From Capsicum annuum (taxonomy: Eukaryota; Streptophyta; Magnoliopsida; Solanales; Solanaceae): 64,000 bases of DNA. Positions 36,876 through 47,885 of this stretch are shown in pieces. Below the pieces are notes generated by a model that was not told the origin of the DNA, made no database searches, and saw only the letters and a list, made by a program, of their open reading frames with translations. Both the position numbers and the translations under genes were made by a program. Position 1 is the stretch's first letter, and every line of letters starts with the position of its first letter. The stretch spans positions 140,699,579 through 140,763,578 of the forward strand of contig NC_061114.1 in the NCBI RefSeq assembly GCF_002878395.1. The letters are read 5' to 3'.

Positions 36876-36887
36876 GATCTGATACCA
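36876..36887 (-). promoter_or_regulatory. C primer binding site
   Basis: The minus strand reads TGGTATCAGATC, one base from the initiator tRNA-Met complement. It is separated by a short spacer from the LTR that begins at about 36892. Confidence 0.85.
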
Positions 36888-36891
36888 ACTT

Positions 36892-37746
36892 TATTACAAC
36901 CAACCCGTTATTAGTGGCACCCATAATAATACTCTAATGGGAGAACCATCTAACCTAAAACAATAAAACCAACAATTATCCAAATAAGGCAACTGGCTAT
37001 TTTACATTAATTAAACCAATATCTTAAACATTTTAATAGAAATACGAAATGTAAAATATAAAGAATGATTAAAAAACACCTAGAATATGAAATTTATTGT
37101 ACCAAACCACTGTAATTGTTAATAAAATGGATACAACCCAACACTAAGAAAAGACCAAGACCAAAACATCTAAATAGGAACAAAGTAAAGAATGCATGGC
37201 AGCCGAGAAGATGTAGCTCACCCTTGAGTTTGAGTATGATCCGCTCTATAGTTGAGATCTTGATGTCATACCTAAAAGATGCTTAGCACTCAAAAAAAAG
37301 TAGATCATATGTAGTATTAGTACACAAGAAATAATGGTGTATTGGTAGGGTCATCGACCAACCCAAAATAAAAATGTGAACAAGCAATCATGATTTAGTA
37401 AAACAAGAACAACCATAAACACCTACCATTTAACTTTACCTCAAGTTATGACACTTTAAACTTTTTCAAAAACACCATAGTATTTAGTCATATACAAGTC
37501 AAAATGACAACAACTTAAGTCAAGATCATGAGTACTAAGAAAGAATGTAAGTCAACAACCTATGACTCAAAGAATATATGTATCATGTCTCAAATACATG
37601 AGTAGATACACAAATAAAATATTATACCTTCCATTTGTAAATTAGACTAGACTGCTCAAGGATCCATTAGAACAACAACATTGATAATAATTATAAATAT
37701 TGATACACACAAGGACAAAATATAACAAGTCAATATATAACCTAGT
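36892..37746 (-). repeat. C upstream LTR fragment, cut by D
   Basis: It starts beside the primer binding site. From 37416 it matches 5542-5890, and the match ends at about 37746, where D's LTR begins. It contains no gene. Confidence 0.7.
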
Positions 37747-39504
37747 TGATATCATCCAAAAACTCACCTCTAAAGAAGTTTGTTGCAGTAGATGCCCAAT
37801 ATAGTAACCCGATTAGGTTAGGGTCGAACCCATAGGAAAAATATTGAATAGTTGCTTAACTTGACCAAATTCACTAGCAGTGCAGAAAAGTAAATGGGGG
37901 AATTTGAAGTAGTAAGTAAATAGTAACCAAATCTTGAAACCTTTGAGTTTGTAAACAATAGAAGATGAACAATATGACTGTGCTCCCCCTGGCTTCTCAA
38001 CTCTATAAATTTCCCATGTTCAACCCACCTATTCTATTGCTCTACATGTAAAGTCAACAAGATATGTATTATCATTGGTCTTGTGAACGTGTTGATAATT
38101 CTCACCCTTTACCTTATGAGTCTCCGGGAGTCACCTTATTGCTCCTTGTTTATGAATTCAGTTTAACTTTTACCTTTTGAGAGTCAAGTTGATTAGATGT
38201 TATGATGGAATAATCAGATGGATGTGAATCTCAAATTATTGTCTTAATCCTTTTTTCCTAATCTCAAACTCCCTTGTGAGGACATTATTGAATATAGATA
38301 ATCCTCTAGCTTCTGCAGTAGGAAAGATACATGCAACTATAATATAAAAGATGTATCTTCAACTTCCTTTATATAGCTGATCCACTAGGGTTCTCACAAC
38401 TCTAGTAATGGAAATTATCCACTCATATTTATGCATAAATCCATGACAATTAATGACGAAAGTATGTAATAATTTCACAAGAATAATAGAAAGAAAATCT
38501 GATGTATTCAATTAAATCAAAACCCAAAAATTGCAAAAACAATGTAAAGTATGTGAAAGTGTTTAAATGTATATTAAAGGATGTAAGAGAATATTTTAAT
38601 AAAGGAATAACCCTAAGGTATTAATAGTATCTCAAAATGACCCAAAACTCCTAATTAAAATGCACTAGAAAAATTAATATCGGCACAAGGTATGACTCGC
38701 ATCGTCCACTCATAAGGTATTCTTATGAGTCGTACTGTGCTAGTCGTATGTTTTCCAGTTCCTGATCTTCAAGGGCTCCCAATTTCTATTATATTAACGA
38801 CTCATAGAGACGAGTCATACCACGACTATACGATTTGTGGTGTTCACTCATCACCACCTGGGACTTGATCTTTCAATGCTCTAGAAACTAGTTTGCTTAC
38901 GGCTGGTTCATATGAGTCATACTCAGATCTTCCAACTCGTCTTCTTCTGTGACTACACCTCTGGATCTAACTTTGGTTTCTATTCACTTGACCACTACTC
39001 ATAACTCGTAGCCTCATCTTATAATTCATATACTCTAGTCGTATCTTTCCATCACTTAGCTGTATGCTTGAATTTTTTACTATTGTGCATATGGGTTAAC
39101 CTACGAGTTGTATGATGTGTTGAGGGCTAGTAAGGTGACTCGTATCATCTACAGTCTTCATGTTTTTAGTGATTTTTTGTCAAATTTCATTCCAAGACTA
39201 TTATTTACCTATTTCACCTACAACAAACATAAAACCACATCATATCTACAAAAATAACTTAAGTACAAGCATAAATTCCTTATTTTAAGCATCAAAAGTG
39301 TCGTGTTTCTCTGGTGCATCAATACCCTCAACATAGAAAAGTTTTGTGTCCTTAGGAGAACATAAATCAAAAACTCTAACATAAAAATGATGCTTAGATT
39401 GGAAAAATCCTAAGATACCAATGGTAGTGACTTATCAATTTAGTTTTAAAATTTTTTATTCCCCTCTAAGTTTTAAATTTTAAAGAACCCAACTGTGTAT
39501 ATCA
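37747..39504 (+). repeat. D 5' LTR
   Basis: It begins TGATATCATCC. The end at about 39504 (..TATATCA) is set by the primer-binding-like sequence that follows. It holds a GACTCGTA / GAGTCATA word cluster at about 38690-39140, like that of A's LTR. No coding remnant is seen. The right boundary is uncertain because the 3' copy is cut after 77 bp. Confidence 0.65.
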
Positions 39505-39506
39505 AT

Positions 39507-39520
39507 TTGGCACACGGAGA
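39507..39520 (+). promoter_or_regulatory. D primer binding site, eroded
   Basis: TTTGGCACACGGAG stands where Athila elements usually have TTTGGCGCCGTTGCCGG, complementary to tRNA-Asp. Several bases are missing or changed. The preceding AACCCAACTGTGTATATCAA is typical of this junction. Confidence 0.5.
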
Positions 39521-40881
39521 AACATAAAGAAATCTGATGATGGCATTACATTAGTAACAAACAACTAGACATATACAAATCATGCTCGTCGTACAGTCTA
39601 GTAACCTAAAAACATAACCCATATGCACTCATAATCAAAGTAATCCCATTCACTCAGTGTAGATCAATTGAGCTATTCAGAGATATTTTAAAGGATGCTC
39701 TCGCTCACAAAGAAGTATCGACTGGTGTATACAAATTACCATAGGCTTGCCCATATGCTATTTTCCTAGGTTTTTAGACAGTCAAGATTGGATCACTAAT
39801 GGATTTTATTCATCTAGAAACATAGGTTTGGGGCCGGTATTATTTCATTTTAGGATTTTTAGGGACTACGCTTCCTTGACACTTTGCTTTATTCAGGGTT
39901 CACTTATTTTCTACTTTTTCTTCATTTTATTTCCGCCCTTATGTCTCTTTTTTATTGTAAATCACATTTATACTGGACAAGGTGCAGTTTTATTTTCTCA
40001 TTTTCTTTTCTTTTCTTGCAATTATATTTTATTTTCACTGTACCTGTCCTTTTTCAATTTTCTTCCTACATGTCTTTCTTCATACTTGTATTTCCTACGT
40101 ACCCCTATAATAGCCACACTTAACTTAGGCAATTTACCTAAGTTGAGTCGCACAATGTCCAAGAAGGAACAAGTCTTAGATAGGTTCATTGTAAGTGAAA
40201 TGCAAAGGTAAAATAGGTCTAATCAACAAAAATGGGTCAATTAGGCTCACCTTTTTGGATTAAGGGATTCATATCATATTTTGTTAGGTATTTAGGCTCG
40301 AGTGTACTCAAAATAAGAATTTCCTATGATCATTTCCTATTCGACTATCATGAACCCTAGTTAAGAGCAATCGGTCAAGTTCTTGATTCTGACATATTGG
40401 GTACTAAGTAATGCCTTACACACACTCGCACAAAGTCATACTGCTAGTTACTACTTATACAGTTATGCAATTTTCTTCCCTAGTTGCTTTATTCCTAATT
40501 CTAATGCCTTTTCAGATTCTCAGTTATCTCAAACATAAACACACATCATAGTCATCAAAATTTTAGGAAGGGTATTAATTTCTTTAGTACAATTATTTCA
40601 AAATCACACAATTTCAACATAATCATTCAAACAACATCTACTACCACAAGTATAAATTTTAAACCTATTTCAGCATCACACACAAGCAAACTCATAAAAA
40701 CAACAACAACAAAAAATATGCCAATTCTCATACTTTTCATATTATGGCCAAAAGTTCAGAAACATAGAAAGTACAACCCGTGGCGACCTTGGTACATCCC
40801 TCACCCCTAACTTAAATCCTATGCACTGTCCCTAGTGTATCTAATAATAAAATACAATGGATCAAGAATATACCTAGGCAA
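39521..40881 (+). other. D untranslated region between LTR and antisense frame
   Basis: A T-rich tract runs about 39890-40095; the 154-codon frame over it is hydrophobic low complexity and not convincing. An 8-bp perfect inverted repeat AACTTAGG/CCTAAGTT with a 7-nt loop lies at 40122-40144. Nothing else is recognisable. Confidence 0.55.
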
Positions 40882-41756
40882 TTAAGGTATCAACTCATGT
40901 CGCATCATTAGGTGGCCCATAGATCAGGTCCCACCATTCTCTACAAAAGTTCTATCAGCTTCCTAGACTCTCTATGTAATAGTGGCACCGATTATGGCCG
41001 GTACGCTCAGTTGTACATTAGGTGTTGGGGATATACATCACTACCCTACTCTATATTATTAGTTGCTAATTTTGAGCTTTTGGAACTAGCTTGCATCTCT
41101 TGGACACTCATTTGCCGATCCTTCTTGATCTGTAAACTATCTTTATTTACTTTGTTCATGGCTTTTTTTTCTACTTTTTGATGCATTGTTTTATGTCTCC
41201 CACTCTTTTCTTTTTTTGGTTCATGAATACTCTAAATATTTTATACGTGTATTTTGGGCTCTACCTCTATAATCATAAGTGCTGGGATAAATGGTTTATC
41301 ATATAGCTTATTTACCATTTTCTAGATCTCTGCCCTCATTTGCAATTTTAGGGGTTCGACCGCTTTCCAACTATTAGGGTTATCCTTTGCTCAAAAGTAT
41401 CCAACAAACCCTACACTTGTCAATTCTGTTTTGCTAGCTGATTTTCCATCCAGGATTTTACACCACCCTCTATGAAATGCACCATATCTTCTACCATTCC
41501 TAACCTGCGCATATCATTGATACTAGACTGGGAAATAAGCACATACCCTTGAGGTATAAATTTTTCTTATAATGGGAGTGGGGAAGCATTATGTTATGAG
41601 ACTGGGGTATTGGATGGGACTGGGTATTAAAATATAGTGGCTCAGACTAGCCACCCTCAACAGGAACCTCACCAACTCTAGCATCCTCTTCTAATTGTCT
41701 TCTACTTTGCATTATTGAGCTGTAAATAATGCACCCTGCTTTGCCTACCTAGTCAT
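40882..41756 (-). pseudogene. Antisense protein-like frame inside D, unknown function
   Basis: On the strand opposite to gag-pol, about 875 bp reads as a coherent but broken protein. It starts with MTR, stop, AKQGALFTAQ (41756 down) and continues after frame slips with LPHSHYKKNLYLKGMCLF, VEDMVHFIEGGVKSWMENQL, YDKPFIPALMIIEVEPK, a charged stretch KDRQMSVQEMQASSKSS, then TPNVQLSVPAIIGATI, EADRTFVENGG and SMGHLMMRHELIP before a stop at 40882. Several stops stand where Gln codons would fit. Antisense extra frames have been reported in some plant Ty3/gypsy elements of the Athila/Tat group. I cannot name the family. Confidence 0.5.
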
Positions 41757-41946
41757 GGTATTAGTAATATCCTAAATCAACCCTAAATCAGTATGTTTGT
41801 AGGATTAGTGAACTAGTTGATCCCTGTAAGTTTCAGCACCTCTGTAGCTAAACAGATATGAGTGATTATACAAGCATATGCTAGAAGTAACTTCTCTCTA
41901 CCCACTACTCAGTCTCATATTTCTTATGCTATAAACTCAACTAGTA

Positions 41947-44472
41947 TGTAAACTCAAATCCCATGATTTATATGTGAATACATATTTAATGATCTTTATC
42001 CTTGTGAGTGAAGTTTTTATGTGGTGAAAAATGTTCATAGAAATCATTTAGAGTAAAGTTGAGCTAGGAGTCTTTGATTTGGCGAAATCCTTGTATTCAA
42101 TTCTTCAAGGGTAAACTTTGACGGGGATAACTTTTTATATACGTGGAATTTATCAGCTCAAGATCCAATAAATGATAGATAGTTGAATTATCTTTCTAAC
42201 AACGTCAATTTCTCCATAATCAAATACCCAAGCAAAAAGTTATGACCATTTTTGAAAGAAATAGTAAGGGCTTGTGATAATCCCATGCTCCAAGGGCTAT
42301 TCCCACAGACTAGGGGTCGCATCATGAGGGATACTCCCATGGACTAGGGGTCACCCCGATGGGTCTATTCCCTCACTATTTCAGCTTTCTATGGGTCAAG
42401 ATATAATGTGTTTTTCCCCTCAACCCCAAATGTCCAAAGCATGGTTTATAACACTAAAAAAGGAATTATTTGCCTATCTTCCTAAATAAACTCATGTAGA
42501 ATTCCTACTCTTTCCCAAGAACAATAATTCAAGTTTTTCCCCTTAAGAACAAAAGGATTTAAGTCTCAGTTTCAAGATTTCTTCAAGAATTCTTTCAATT
42601 AAGGTGTGTGGGTATTCATATATGGGTCCTTTTCATCCATTCAGTTGAAAAATCCTATTTTTAGTTACAAGTATAAATCTTATCCTACTTTATTATATTA
42701 ACCCATGAATTTTATGATAAATTGATTAAAACTTATGTCTACAAGTTCTTCCAAGTGAATTATGCAATCTCAGTTTTTGAATTGAAAGTTTTCACGTCAT
42801 AGTCCATTGACTTCAGGTTAAATCCCTAAATTATGAATTGAGCCATGTAATCACGTTTTTTCTTATGTTTAATACATTCTCATGTTCAAGTACATTCTTC
42901 TCACTTATTTTTGTGAAATGTTCATGTTTTGGGTCTTTGAATAATGATTCCATACTACAGTTTAACCTTTGATATCATATTTTATGATTATTAGTGTTGT
43001 TGAGTTATGAATAGTCGATACCAATGTGTTTTACATAATTTTAGATTTTTAAGTAATGAGTAGTTAAGCCATGAATCTTATCATTATACTAAAATATTTA
43101 TGATCATGATGAGCACTATCAAAAATTATATCCAGTTAAACTTAGTTTATTTCAGTACCAATGTTATTCAGTTGGGAGTAGGATTTAGCACCGAGAGAAC
43201 CTAGGGATTGGGGTTCACCCGCTAGTTAGGAATGCGTCCTTATTAGAAGTCCCTAAGTTCAAGAACTATGTAGCCAGCATAGGATTATGACATGTCGCCA
43301 ACTAGTTTTGGACTAACACTCTCTTAGAGGTCACCTGCCAGTTTAGGACTGACTCCTAGTCCTTCGGTACATCAGATTAGTGGATCCACAAAGCCTATGT
43401 AAGTACCCGTGGTACAGTTGACACCTTTCTAATTGGAATTATAGATTGGACCCTGATTAGTTCAGATATCAGCTACTCAGTATATAGATACTAGTTATCC
43501 ATTTACATAGATTTCAATTATTCAGTCACAGAGACTTCTGTCCATTAGTTAACTAGATCAGCTCAATATATGTTATGTTTGGTTTTATATGTTTCATTAT
43601 TTATACTCAAGTTATTATATTTGTATATTCAGATCCTCAAGTTATGTCACTTCCCATCACGTAGTTTCAGACCCAGTATTCATATGTGATCCTTGGATTA
43701 ATTTTATAATATGTTAACCTTTATATAAGATTTGCATATTGTATTCATGTTTTATAGCTTCTTATCTCTAGTTCTACTTATTATTCAAAAGTAAAGATTT
43801 TTGGAAGCTAAGTGTAGTGATTCACCAGCTTATCAGATTATATTTGTTACTTATGTTTTAAGATACTTCATCTTTCAGTTTTCTTAGTCTCTTGGTAAGT
43901 CTACTTATAATTATCATGCCTATTTTAAGATTATGTACCTAATCAGTTTTACTTATTACATTCACCCCCACTTACTTAGTATATTCCAAAGTACTAATCC
44001 ATATATATGTTTATTTGCTACATTGTCTCATAATATAGGTACCAGTTGTAGCCTAAATATCATAATCAGACTATTTGCAGCTTTCATCTAGTAGGTGATG
44101 AGTTCTCCTAGTTTGAGAATCTCCAGCCAGTTGTAGCTCATGTACTTTATTTGGATTATTCATATGTATTGATTCGTGGAATTTGGAGGCATGTTCCAAC
44201 TATCTATAGTCAGTACAGTAGAGGCTTCATAGATAGTTAGTTAGAGTCACTCATGTAATTTTAATTATTCCTTCAGATTTATCATGTTGTAAATCTTTCT
44301 AGTAGCACATGTATTCCAGTTTTCTTATGATTATGCTTTCATTCAGGAAAATTAGCCTATATGATCATTTAATTTAGATTCTTAAGTACCTTTCCAGTTC
44401 ATGGGTTAGCTTGGGATCACTTATGGTACTAAGAATCGTGTTATAATGAGGGGGTAGTCTAGGGTCATGACA
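41947..44472 (+). repeat. F 5' LTR, left end truncated
   Basis: Homology to the 3' LTR starts at TGTAAACTCAAATCCCATG and ends GGGTCATGACA. It has a U3 array at about 42270-42375 and TTTATAACAC at 42445-42454 as probable TATA. It lacks about 170 bp of the CAGTATTCAG-type array that the 3' LTR has. Confidence 0.88.
42270..42375 (+). repeat. F U3 word array, about 35 bp period
   Basis: Units carry GGGCTATTCCCACAGACTAG GGGTCGC and GGATACTCCCATGGACTAGG GGTCACC. The 3' LTR counterpart is at about 48255-48370. The period is close to that of N's GGCGCC array though the words differ. Confidence 0.65.
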
Positions 44473-44476
44473 AACT

Positions 44477-44488
44477 TGGTATCAAAGT
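44477..44488 (+). promoter_or_regulatory. F primer binding site
   Basis: TGGTATCAAAGT, followed by ACAAGG, lies four bases after the LTR. It differs by two bases from the initiator tRNA-Met complement. Confidence 0.85.
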
Positions 44489-47400
44489 ACAAGGTTCAAG
44501 TGTCCTAGGGTGTCTATGAAGTCGTGTCTAGTAGAGTCTTGCAAAATAGTACGAAGACATTTGTATTTTTCTTCGAGAGGCTACAGGGAATTTAAGAAAT
44601 GTTTCCCTTCTTTCATGTCTCAGATTATGCAGTAGAATTGTTCTCTAATGAACCTATGCACATTCTTATGTTAGTCTATTTATGCTAACTCTACCTTATT
44701 CTTGAGGCAATAGAAATGGCCAAGCTTTAATCATTATAGATAGAGTTTTTCTTAGACAGTCCCTAGATATAGTTATGGTATTACACATTGACTTAAAAAG
44801 TACCCCACCAATGCTTTTATGTTCAAAAGTATGAAAGCTTTCATTAAAGATCTTAAAAATCATGCATTAAGCCAAAGACAGATGTGTTTTCAGATCCCTT
44901 CTCAGGATCCTATGACAACATATGAACTAGACTTAAAAGCATGAACCTAGAAGTTTAGTAGTAGTAAAGTGGAGATAGTGTTTATATAGACTCAGTAGAT
45001 TATGTATCCATGAGCCTAGTGTGTGAGAGGTGAACCAGTAGGCTGGAAAAAGTGAATGTAAGAATTTAAGTTTATTAATTCAAAATTAAGTATGACGATG
45101 TGCCTATGATTTAACAGTGTACGTAAGGTTATATGGGATTGTATTATTTCTAAGTTTTAACAGTGTGTGTGATTAGATATTGCCCTTGAGTTGTCATGCA
45201 TGAATAAGGCAATATAGCATATAATGTTTTTACTAGCTAAGTTATGGGCTATAGGTTAATGATGTTGGATATTTTGGTGAAATAGTTATTCTTATGGTTT
45301 AGGGAAAAATATAAGTTTAGAGATGTGATATTAGTAGGCTATAAAGGAAAAGAGGTAGATTATATGTTTAGTGGGGCAAGTATGTTGTCAAGAAGGGTGT
45401 AAGAATGATATGATTGTTGAAGCTGAGAAATGTTAAGGATAGTATATATTAAAAGAGTGTTCAATAATGAAGTGAGTATAGTTTATTAGAAGTTTGAGAA
45501 TATATATGTTAACTGTTAGAATCAAATTTTGAACTTGGATGATTGAGCTAATAGAAAGAAGAGTTGAAGTTCAAGAAGGTAAGAACTCAGGGTATCGTGA
45601 TATTCATGTAGATTGTAGGTTAGATAGTGTTTAAGTTATTATATGATTACTATTGGAGTTATAGAAAATTAAGAGTTATATCTCAGAAGAAAGTATTAGC
45701 AATGGGTTTTACCCTTTCAGTGTAGTTTTATTTTTCAAGGTGAGTTTATTATTTATGTGTATTGTCATATCTTGGACTCTAGAGTAAAATGGTTGCAGTC
45801 CAGCTTAGTGGTTATTAAGGGGTCCACAGTCTTAGAATGATGGCTTTAAGCTAAGGGGGAGATGATAGAGCAAGGAGCAAAGTCAGGCTCTTAGATTCTA
45901 GTAGTGATACCTGAGTGTTGTAGAACAACAATAGGGGATGAATATTACCAATCCATTCTTATCTTAGTGTAAAGTTTTGTACTTCAATTATCATGACATC
46001 TACTCATGCCTTACATGTTAGCTCCATGATCATAGCTCATATTTATGCACTTTCCATAGAATTATGTATGTTTCTAGTTCCTAGTATATGGAGTTCAAGT
46101 TCACTCTGTAGTACAAATCATATTCCATGAATTTCTGAACTCCAAACTCAGTTCATAAAGCTCGTGACTCATATACTCATGTTTTATAGTATTCTCAATT
46201 CCCATAACTATGGTACACTCTTAATGACCAGTGAAATTTAGATTTTGTCATGAATGTCCTTATTTAGATCTCTTTGATGAAATTATGTCATTGATACTCT
46301 ATTCCTCAGGCCTCAGTTAAGTGTAAAAGTTATGTGTAGTGTCCTTCCATACTTCAGGATGTCATGTTCTAACCTTTGAGTGACCTTTCCTTCTGAAATG
46401 ATAGTGGTGATAAGTAATTATTTAGATGGGCGAGAGTAAGTATTTCATGTTGGGGAAACATTGTTGTATTCTTGTTTTATATAAGGCTTTAAAACTGAAG
46501 TAAGATTGAGGCAAAAGCTTTCGGTATATCTCATGGTTAGTTGAAATTTTGTGTGTCTTCTTAAGAATAATGCAAAAGTTGTTATTGATAGAGGTTTAGA
46601 GAAAGTTAGAAAGATGTTTTATGGGTGTTTACCTAAAAGTTTGTATGTGGTTCTAATGTTAGGCTTGAATGTCATGTTGGTATATAAGTGGACTAATACA
46701 TTGTGCACTAGTGTAGTGAATGCCTAGTAAGAGGTTGAATTTATTAATTGAAGTGGTAAATTCATGGTTCAAACTAGAATTATGGTGTTATGTATAGTAA
46801 CTTATGATTTTGAGTTAGGCTTGAACATTGTTAGAGTATGTAGCTCAACTCAGACTTTGGCTAGAGTAGTTATATGAACCCATGTAAGGATTACAAGATG
46901 AACCAAATGAGCATGATATTCAAGAGATCAAGTATGGTTGAGGGAGTATTTGAGAAGAGTGGCTAAGCTTGAAAGTTAGCAGTTGCATTACCTGAGGCCT
47001 GGTAATTCTATCTTAGCTTATGCTTCATATGCCTATGTTCTATGTTATAAAGTTACAGTCATATTAAGATTCCTTACTCATATATCTTATTCAGATCGTG
47101 CCCAAGATTCTTTGATCCCTAATGTTATTAGAACTTCTTAGAAAGAGTATTGAAGAAATACCCCTATTGAGTATAACCTTTCAGTATAATTCAGTCTGTA
47201 TAGCCAACAATTCATCTTTGCATAAGACAAATAATCTGATATAGTTTTCCATCTTTGCATCTAGTCTTACTATCTAAACTTTCATAAATATGGCTATTCC
47301 AAGCGGTAATTTGTGTGTATCCATGCAAATTGCGAATTCAATTCAGTTTAAGCATCATGTTGCAGATTCATCCATTCAATCATAACTCAGTTCACAAGTG

Positions 47401-47885
47401 TTTAGTGAATGATCTCATTTTTCCAAGTATTATAGGTCATACATGTGATAACCATTATATGACCTTGGTCTCGTTATCTCATGATTTGTTCTTACATAAT
47501 ATATTTGATGATGACCCGAACCACTTTTCTTGTTATTCTTATACGTGTTTTGTTGAGGAACAATTACTAATGAGAAGTTACATACTTTATTCCCTCCTTA
47601 GTAACTTTTCAAATTTTATTGAATCAGTTATTACTTCATAGTTCTCTATGTATGATCATATCAAGAGCATTTCAATTAAGTTCTAAACTTTCAACATGAA
47701 TCAGCTCCATACAGTCAATAGAGTCAAGTCATCTCAGAAATTAGTTTCGTGACTAACTTATAATGTTTCAACTCAGCTATATCCTTCGATAGAAAAAATG
47801 TCATGTCTAAATTATTCCATACTTATAAGACATCAACAAATTTTTATCCATCATTTGAGAACAAATGATTCCAAAGGGGAGATAA
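44489..47885 (+). other. F interior, no recognisable protein
   Basis: The leader block (44574-44620) matches A, N and C. Bases 44477-45095 and 45840-46200 align with the minus strand of N's interior (29207-28650 and 28590-28140), while 45100-45840 has no counterpart in N. A short purine run AAGGGGGAGATGATAG at about 45855 resembles a polypurine tract. The true tract, CCAAAGGGGAGATAA, abuts the 3' LTR at 47886. No frame over about 110 codons exists and none shows a known domain. Confidence 0.75.

Larger units (their letters stand above)
32462..37746 (-). mobile_element. C: old Ty3/gypsy element, main part
   Basis: Read on the minus strand from 37746 it holds an LTR fragment, primer binding site, leader, gag, protease, RT, RNase H and integrase, the Ty3/gypsy order. 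Integrase is cut at 32462 by A and resumes at 13945. The downstream LTR is in pieces at 13299-13850 and 5542-6407. Together these show C was the original resident that later elements entered. It is heavily eroded. Protease and RT phrases fit the same broad chromovirus group as A and B, but the lineage is uncertain because the integrase tail is missing. Confidence 0.88.

Noticed and set aside
39747..40211. 154-codon open frame with membrane-like hydrophobic stretches
   Set aside because: It covers a T-rich tract that gives runs of F, L, S and Y in any T-rich frame. It lies in D's leader, has no domain, and overlaps another frame of the same character.
47315..47641. 108-codon plus-strand frame in F's interior
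   Set aside because: No domain is recognised, composition is that of surrounding AT-rich DNA, and it is not clearly preserved in N.
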